Source: Oscillatoria sp. Prado101 (lineage in GTDB: Bacteria > Cyanobacteriota > Cyanobacteriia > Cyanobacteriales > Oscillatoriaceae). From it: a stretch of DNA of 10,205 bases. Shown here piece after piece: positions 6,485 to 10,205 of the stretch; positions within the stretch are counted from its first letter, which is position 1; every line of letters begins with the position of its first letter. A program made the position numbers and the translations under genes. Under the pieces are notes generated by a model. The model saw only the letters and a program-made list of their open reading frames with translations, was not told the DNA's origin and did no database searches. The stretch is taken from contig JALOOK010000105.1 of the NCBI GenBank assembly GCA_025454445.1, forward strand, positions 1-10,205, in the 5' to 3' direction.

Positions 6485-6514
6485 TTTATAGCTTTATAGC
6501 TATACAAGTGTCAA
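6485..6514 (-). promoter_or_regulatory. Strong sigma70-type promoter for the NifX-like/rhodanese unit
   Basis: On the minus strand a consensus TTGACA (6514-6509), an 18-bp spacer and TATAAA (6490-6485) are present, reading toward the small frame at 6422 and the NifX-type gene. This is the best promoter match in the window. Confidence 0.65.
6487..6504. promoter_or_regulatory. Operator-like inverted repeat overlapping the promoter
   Basis: TATAGCT-TTAT-AGCTATA is a perfect 7-bp inverted repeat with a 4-bp gap, covering part of the -10 box and most of the spacer of the minus-strand promoter. It can also be read as the direct repeat AGCTATAA twice on the minus strand. The position suits a repressor site; the regulator is unknown. 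Confidence 0.45.
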
Positions 6515-6540
6515 GCTTTTTGATAAAAATTTTCTCCAAG

Positions 6541-6663
6541 GGCTGCAATCCTGGTAAATCAAGTCTTTCAGCCGTTTCAGTCCGAGGTGGGGCGAACCGG
6601 CAGGTTTGGGCCAGACTGCCGCCCGCCTGATTAGCACAAAACGCCCCTTTTGTCAAGGGTGCG
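6541..6663. other. GC-rich structured noncoding stretch, function unknown
   Basis: Between the promoter at 6485-6514 and the repeat at 6702 there is no supported gene. Visible pairings are GGCTG/CAGCC (6541-6545 with 6569-6573), a bulged stem GGGC...GGCAG with CTGCCGCCC (6590-6603 with 6616-6624), and CGCCCCTT with AAGGGTGCG (6642-6649 with 6655-6663, one mismatch/bulge). It could be a small RNA, the leader of something or repeat debris; I found no match to a riboswitch consensus I know. Confidence 0.2.
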
Positions 6664-6701
6664 GATAAAATGTTTTGGGGGCTCGCCGGTGAAAATCACG
6701 C

Positions 6702-6794
6702 TATAGCGGTTTTCAGTTGGATGAACTGCGCCCCAGAAACCCGGTTTCTTTAAGAAACCGGGTTTCTCTACCTCACAAAGGATGAGAAACGCTA
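6702..6794 (+). repeat. Dispersed palindromic repeat, copy 2
   Basis: The ends are TATAGCGGTTTTCAGTTGGA and GGATGAGAAACGCTA, forming an imperfect TAGCG-type terminal inverted repeat. The core is AGAAACCCGGTTTCTT (6735-6750) and AAGAAACCGGGTTTCT (6752-6767), a perfect 16-bp inverted repeat around one base. It begins 37 bp beyond the stop of the desaturase gene and could stop its transcripts, though no U-tract follows. Confidence 0.8.
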
Positions 6795-6830
6795 GAAATG
6801 GAAACTGTGGGGATTTAACCGCACTTATCC

Positions 6831-7676
6831 CTATGTGGCACTTTTTGCGGGTGGCATAACAACTTTTGTTGCCAGACCGAGGGTTTTCAGAAGCAAAATC
6901 GCCCACCAAGTAACATCAACTTCCCACCAGCGCCAGCCGGCTTTCGCCACATGAGGGTAAGCGTGGTGGTTGTTGTGCCAGCCTTCGCCATAGGTGAAAA
7001 TTGCTGCCCACCAGAGATTGCGGGAATTATCCTTAGTTTCAAATGTTCGGTATCCCCAAACATGGGTGACTGAGTTGATAAACCAGGTGCTGTGCCAGAG
7101 CAAAACGGCTCGCAGAAAAACACCGTAAATTACAAACGACCAGCCACCTAAGGCATAGAGAAGAAGCCCTAGAGGGATTTGCAGGAAAAGATAGTAGCGG
7201 TCGAGCCAACAGTAAAAGGGCTGCCGGACGAGATCGGGAGCGAATCGCTTGTACTGTTCGTAGTTGAAGAATTCTTTCCGGGGATAGATCATCCACAGCA
7301 GATGGCTCCACCAAAATCCCTTGCGAGCTGAATAGGGATCTTTGTACTCATCCTCGGTATAGGCGTGATGCAAGCGGTGTCCGGCTGCCCAGAAAATGGG
7401 GCCTCCCTGAAGCGCGAGCGCACCGATAAAAGCGAGCGCATACTCCAGCCATTGCGGGACTTGAAAACTGCGGTGACTTAAGAGCCGGTGATAGCCCAAA
7501 CAAATGCCGATACTGCCTAAAAACCAGTGCAGCAATAAGGTGACACCTAATGCTGGCCAAGAGAAAAACCAGGGAGCCAATAAGGCGAGGAGGTGTACGA
7601 GTGTGAAAAAGAAGACAATTGTCCAATTTATCCCGGGTTGATTCTCAGGGGATGTGGGCAGAGAGTCGAATGTCAT
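6831..7676 (-). CDS. Delta-9-type acyl-lipid fatty acid desaturase (DesC-like)
   Basis: The protein has 281 residues from ATG 7676, chosen for GAGGAA 6-7 nt upstream; the same frame extends to 7802 but that overlaps decayed bchE sequence. The three histidine boxes of membrane di-iron desaturases are present: HRLLSH (63-68), HRLHH (100-104) and HNNHH (234-238). There is an additional His205 in NSVTHVWG, as in the DesC/stearoyl-CoA desaturase group. Hydrophobic segments lie around 19-60, 76-92 and 160-200. The enzyme should introduce the first double bond (delta-9) into membrane-lipid acyl chains using O2 and ferredoxin. It is last in a run hemN - bchE remnant - desaturase. In several cyanobacteria a desaturase is encoded with low-oxygen tetrapyrrole genes, so a form expressed under micro-oxic conditions is plausible; that is inference. 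The position of the double bond cannot be read from sequence alone. Confidence 0.9.
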   Translation of the reverse strand: MTFDSLPTSPENQPGINWTIVFFFTLVHLLALLAPWFFSWPALGVTLLLHWFLGSIGICLGYHRLLSHRSFQVPQWLEYALAFIGALALQGGPIFWAAGHRLHHAYTEDEYKDPYSARKGFWWSHLLWMIYPRKEFFNYEQYKRFAPDLVRQPFYCWLDRYYLFLQIPLGLLLYALGGWSFVIYGVFLRAVLLWHSTWFINSVTHVWGYRTFETKDNSRNLWWAAIFTYGEGWHNNHHAYPHVAKAGWRWWEVDVTWWAILLLKTLGLATKVVMPPAKSAT

Positions 7677-7747
7677 AAATAGTTCCTCAATCACAAATTT
7701 GAGCCAGCTAAACTGGCGGGGGACTTCGGAAATTTCAGAAAAGCAAT

Positions 7748-8323
7748 TTATCCGGCGGTCACGGCTGCTGGAAGGAGATGGGCGAGCGCCGGATCTGGCC
7801 AAGGCGTGTACATATTCCAGTTGGCCATATCGGCTTGCCAGTCCCGCGCCATGCGATAGGTTTCCTCAATGGTTTCTGGCGTTTCGTTGGGAAGTCCCAT
7901 GATGAATTGAACTTCCGCAAGGATGCCGTTTTGCCGCAGGAGTTCAACGGCTCGCTTGTTGTCAGCAATCGTGGTTTCTTTGCGGAACAAATTGAGGTTT
8001 AATTGGGCGGCTGCTTCCGTTCCCAAGGAAACGTGAACCAGACCGGCTTTCCGGTACAGGGGCAGTTCCTTCTCATCCCGCAAAACATCAGTGACTCGCG
8101 TGTTGATGCCCCAGTGTACGCCTAGATTGCGGTCGATGAGTTCGCGGCACAGGGCCATAAACCGGGATTTGTTAATAGTGGTCATGGCATCCACAAAACG
8201 CACTTCATTGAATCCTGCTGTCTTCAATGCGCCACCGACATAGGGCACCCAGCTAGGGGGCCAGTTTCCGGCAATTTCCGCTCCTCCGGAGTGATAATTG
8301 GGCTGAATCATCAGGATACGCAT
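7748..8323 (-). pseudogene. BchE-type anaerobic Mg-protoporphyrin IX monomethyl ester cyclase, internally deleted and 3'-truncated remnant
   Basis: The open frame encodes 191 residues from ATG 8323 with a strong AAGGAGG site 10 nt upstream, and ends at TAA 7748-7750. Residues 1-48 match the start of BchE (MRILMIQPNYHSGGAEIAGN, then FVDAMT), the edge of the B12-binding domain. Residues 49-176 match the second half of the radical-SAM barrel (HWGINTRVTDVLRDEKELPL, VSLGTEAAAQLNLNLFRKET, MGLPNETPETIEETYRMARD, WNMYTPWP). The join at about 8179/8180 removes the rest of the B12 domain and the CxxxCxxC motif for the 4Fe-4S cluster, about 190 residues by my memory of the family. The only cysteine left is Cys59. 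After YTPWP the sequence departs from the family and stops, losing the usual C-terminal region. Intact members (about 500 residues) form ring E of chlorophyll without O2. This version cannot be a working radical-SAM enzyme. It is in frame and may still be translated. An assembly error is an alternative for the internal join. Confidence 0.8.
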
Positions 8324-8368
8324 CGTTGGCCTTCCTCCTTATTTACAGTGAGTGGCGAGGCTGTCTCA

Positions 8369-8376
8369 AAACTCGT
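8369..8376 (+). repeat. Left 8-bp target-site duplication of the MITE-like element
   Basis: AAACTCGT directly abuts the left inverted repeat and is identical to 8530-8537. Confidence 0.75.
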
Positions 8377-8529
8377 GGGAGCATCCCATTTTTGTAATCC
8401 CCCTCACCCCCAACCCCTCTCCCACAAGGGGAGAGGGGAGAATTCATGATTTTTCCCCCCACTCCCTTAAAGGGAGAGGGGGGTTAGGGGGGTGAGGGGG
8501 ACAGTATTTGCATGCATAGGGATGCTCCC
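8377..8529. mobile_element. 153-bp MITE-like element
   Basis: The ends are perfect 11-bp inverted repeats, GGGAGCATCCC (8377-8387) and GGGATGCTCCC (8519-8529), flanked by perfect 8-bp direct repeats AAACTCGT (8369-8376, 8530-8537). Inside is a second inverted pair of C-rich and G-rich blocks: a left block with CCCCCTCACCCCC (8399-8411) and CCTCTCCC, and a right block with GGGAGAGG and GGGGGTGAGGGGG (8488-8500). There is also a tight hairpin near 8414-8439. It has no coding capacity, so mobilisation would need a transposase in trans. The 8-bp duplication length fits several IS families (ISL3 or ISAs1 for instance), which I cannot distinguish. It lies between hemN and the bchE remnant. Removing it with one duplication reduces their gap from 223 to 62 bp, consistent with an original operon. 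Confidence 0.8.
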
Positions 8530-8537
8530 AAACTCGT
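8530..8537 (+). repeat. Right 8-bp target-site duplication of the MITE-like element
   Basis: AAACTCGT directly abuts the right inverted repeat and is identical to 8369-8376. Confidence 0.75.
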
Positions 8538-8546
8538 TGCGGGGTC

Positions 8547-9944
8547 TTAAATGGATCTGGAGAAATTGGTAGCCGTTTTCTGGTGAAGATAGGTATCAAA
8601 AACGGCAGCGATATTGCGGATTAACAATCGTCCCGCAGGAGTGACCTGAATTTGATTGTGATAGAGGCGGAGCAGTCCATCGGCTTCCAGCTTCTTCAAC
8701 TCAAATTGCTCGGCGGCAAAATACTCGTCGAAATCCCGGTCGAAGCTGAGATGGTATTTGGACTCAAACTCGTCTTTGCACAGTTGGAACTGGCACATTA
8801 ATTCCATAATGGCTGTTCGCCGAATCACGTCCTCTTGGCTGAGACTCACCCCTCGCTCAATGGGTAAAGCTCCCGCATAAATAGCTTGATAGAAGTCTTT
8901 CAACCGCTTGTGGTTTTGAGCGTACACGTCATGGAGCATGCTAATGGAGGTGATGCCAAACCCAATCAGCTCGGATTCCGGTTTGGTGGTGTATCCCTGG
9001 AAGTTGCGGTGCAGCTGTCCTTTCCGCTGAGCGATGGCTAACTCATCGTTGGGTTTGGCGAAATGATCCATGCCAATAAACTGATAGTTGTTTTCGCTCA
9101 GTTCCTCGATGGCCATTTGCAAAATATCGAGTTTTTCTGGCCCTTTGGGGAGCGCTTCTTGGGGAATCCGCCGCTGTATGGGTTTTGACCAGGGCACATA
9201 GGCAAAATTGAAGACGGCAATCCGGTCAGGGTCGAGTTTGAGGGTTTTGTGGATGGTGTCGCGGAAGGTGTTCAGGGTTTGAAAGGGCAACCCATAAATC
9301 AGGTCAACATTGATACTCTCAAATCCAGCTTCTCGCATCCAGTCCATGACATTAAAGAGCATGGCTTCTGGCTGAATGCGGTTAATCGATTCCTGGACTT
9401 GGGGGTTAAAGTCTTGAATGCCAAAACTAATGCGGTTAAATCCTAAATCCTTCAAAAAGAGAATGTAGTTTCGATCCAGAAAGCGGGGGTTGACCTCCAG
9501 GGAAATTTCAGCGTTGGGAGCGAAGCGAAAATGCCGGTTGATGGCTCCCCATAAGTTTTCCACTTGCTTGAGGGAGAGGTAGTTGGGCGTTCCCCCGCCC
9601 CAGTGCATCTGGTGGACTGGGCGGTTGCTATCAATGAGTTCAGCTATCTGGCGAATGTGACGGGCCATATACTGCAGATAGGGATCGGCTACTTCTTTTC
9701 GCTGGGTAATAACGGTATTGCAACCGCAGAAATAACAAGCCGTTTCGCAAAAGGGGATATGGCAGTAGAGAGAGAGTGGCGTTTTTTTATAGTTGCCTAC
9801 TGCAATCGCCGCCCTGAAATCGACTAATTCAAACTCCGGTTTCAACTCTGTCGCCGGTGGGTAGCTGGTGTAGCGCGGGACAGCTTGGTCGTACTTGCGG
9901 ATCAATTTTGAGTCAAATTGAACGGCTGGAAGCGAAAAGATCAT
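8547..9944 (-). CDS. hemN: Oxygen-independent coproporphyrinogen III oxidase HemN (radical SAM)
   Basis: The protein has 465 residues, full length for HemN, from ATG 9944 with AAGGGA about 6 nt upstream. It converts coproporphyrinogen III to protoporphyrinogen IX by oxidative decarboxylation of two propionate side chains, using S-adenosylmethionine instead of O2, in the cytoplasm. The N-terminal region has RYTSYPPA. The cluster motif is CETACYFC (Cys66, Cys70, Cys73) preceded by LYCHIPF, and is followed by Cys75 in the GCN context typical of genuine HemN rather than HemW-type homologues. GGGTP (116-120), SLEVNPRFL, NRISFGIQDF and VDLIYGLPFQT follow in the expected order. The C-terminal HemN domain contains NFQGYTTK and IGFGITSIS. 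It is first in the run hemN - bchE remnant - desaturase, which points to expression under micro-oxic or anoxic conditions (inference from known cyanobacterial low-oxygen clusters). Confidence 0.95.
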   Translation of the reverse strand: MIFSLPAVQFDSKLIRKYDQAVPRYTSYPPATELKPEFELVDFRAAIAVGNYKKTPLSLYCHIPFCETACYFCGCNTVITQRKEVADPYLQYMARHIRQIAELIDSNRPVHQMHWGGGTPNYLSLKQVENLWGAINRHFRFAPNAEISLEVNPRFLDRNYILFLKDLGFNRISFGIQDFNPQVQESINRIQPEAMLFNVMDWMREAGFESINVDLIYGLPFQTLNTFRDTIHKTLKLDPDRIAVFNFAYVPWSKPIQRRIPQEALPKGPEKLDILQMAIEELSENNYQFIGMDHFAKPNDELAIAQRKGQLHRNFQGYTTKPESELIGFGITSISMLHDVYAQNHKRLKDFYQAIYAGALPIERGVSLSQEDVIRRTAIMELMCQFQLCKDEFESKYHLSFDRDFDEYFAAEQFELKKLEADGLLRLYHNQIQVTPAGRLLIRNIAAVFDTYLHQKTATNFSRSI

Positions 9945-10026
9945 GTAGTTCCCTTTTGAGTTGGTAAATGGTTCTCTAGCAATAGACAGCTCAGGAATGG
10001 ACAGGGCATCTCACTTGCTAGTAGGG

Positions 10027-10058
10027 GGACAGGCGAGGACAGGCGAGACGCCTGTCCT
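10027..10058. repeat. Short direct plus inverted repeat in the hemN upstream region
   Basis: GGACAGGCGA occurs twice in tandem (10027-10036, 10037-10046). The second copy forms a 10-bp stem, AGGACAGGCG (10036-10045) with CGCCTGTCCT (10049-10058), around a 3-nt loop, bounded by GTAGG and CCTAC. It resembles a small dispersed hairpin repeat. Transcripts starting upstream of it would carry it in the hemN leader. Confidence 0.5.
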
Positions 10059-10071
10059 ACGTCCTAACTTA

Positions 10072-10092
10072 AGTCAAACGAATAGAGTCAAA
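10072..10092 (-). promoter_or_regulatory. Pair of TTTGACT boxes upstream of hemN
   Basis: On the minus strand TTTGACT occurs twice (10092-10086 and 10078-10072), 14 bp apart, each resembling a -35 box or forming a two-site regulator target. No good -10 follows at normal spacing, so this is only a candidate. Confidence 0.2.
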
Positions 10093-10095
10093 TGC

Positions 10096-10192
10096 TATAG
10101 AGGTTTTCAGTTGGATGAAGTGCCTCCCAGAAACCCGGTTTCTTTAAGAAACCGGGTTTTTCAGTACCTCACAAAGGATGAAAAACACTATA
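10096..10192 (+). repeat. Dispersed palindromic repeat, copy 3
   Basis: The orientation and layout match copy 2: TATAGAGGTTTTCAGTTGGA at the left, CACAAAGGATG and CACTATA at the right. The core is AAACCCGGTTTCTT (10131-10144) and AAGAAACCGGGTTT (10146-10159) around one base. The ends TATAG...CTATA form a terminal inverted repeat. The last 13 bases of the window hold nothing recognisable. Confidence 0.78.
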
Positions 10193-10205
10193 TTAAATCG
10201 CACCG

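Noticed and set aside
6541..6663. Cobalamin or molybdenum-cofactor riboswitch
   Set aside because: The conserved boxes I know for these classes are not present; only generic short stems are seen.
269..6690. 15-bp match GGGGGCTCGCCGGTG near 269-286 and near 6676-6691
   Set aside because: One is inside the flavoprotein coding region and the flanks do not match; most likely chance or a very short GC-rich motif.
7677..7802. N-terminal extension of the desaturase to 7802 (42 extra residues)
   Set aside because: It overlaps the 3' end of the cyclase remnant in another frame, lacks a ribosome site and is not family-like; ATG 7676 has GAGGAA at good spacing.
8399..8500. C-rich/G-rich blocks as a G-quadruplex regulatory site
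   Set aside because: The blocks are fully explained as inverted arms of the MITE-like element with target duplications; no separate evidence for a regulatory quadruplex.

Overview
The window reads as chromosomal DNA of a cyanobacterium, probably a filamentous Oscillatoriales-type lineage (inference). The evidence is a low-oxygen tetrapyrrole/lipid gene set (hemN, a bchE-like remnant, an acyl-lipid desaturase), a cyanobacterial-style PAS-GAF histidine kinase, and many short GC-rich palindromic repeats of the kind that crowd such genomes. No rRNA, tRNA, CRISPR array or complete insertion sequence was seen.

Left part, + strand (1-5046): the 3' end of a thioredoxin-reductase-like flavoprotein; a repeat-filled spacer; an exported rhodanese-domain protein; a frameshifted, truncated 5' remnant of a ferritin-like (DUF2202) gene; a membrane-anchored PAS-GAF histidine kinase followed 33 bp later by an MBL-fold metallohydrolase; then an intact exported DUF2202 ferritin-like protein. 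The remnant and the intact gene share promoter layout, GTG start and leader sequence, so the kinase-hydrolase pair lies between two copies of one gene, one of them decayed.

Middle part, - strand (5315-6514): a strong sigma70-type promoter overlapped by a perfect inverted repeat appears to drive a possible 53-aa protein, a NifX/NifB-type cofactor-binding-domain protein with a histidine-rich tail, and a cytoplasmic rhodanese. Metal or Fe-S/sulfur handling is the likely theme, but this is inference. A hairpin terminator at 5283-5305 separates this unit from the convergent ferritin-like gene.

Right part, - strand (6831-9944): hemN (oxygen-independent coproporphyrinogen III oxidase), then a 191-aa in-frame remnant of a BchE-type anaerobic Mg-protoporphyrin monomethyl ester cyclase that has lost its radical-SAM cluster motif, then a delta-9-type fatty acid desaturase. 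It looks like a low-oxygen operon whose middle gene has decayed. A 153-bp MITE-like element with perfect 11-bp terminal inverted repeats and perfect 8-bp target-site duplications sits between hemN and the remnant.

Three copies of one ~93-106 bp palindromic repeat lie at about 0.5, 6.7 and 10.1 kb, with other small hairpin repeats near the window edges.
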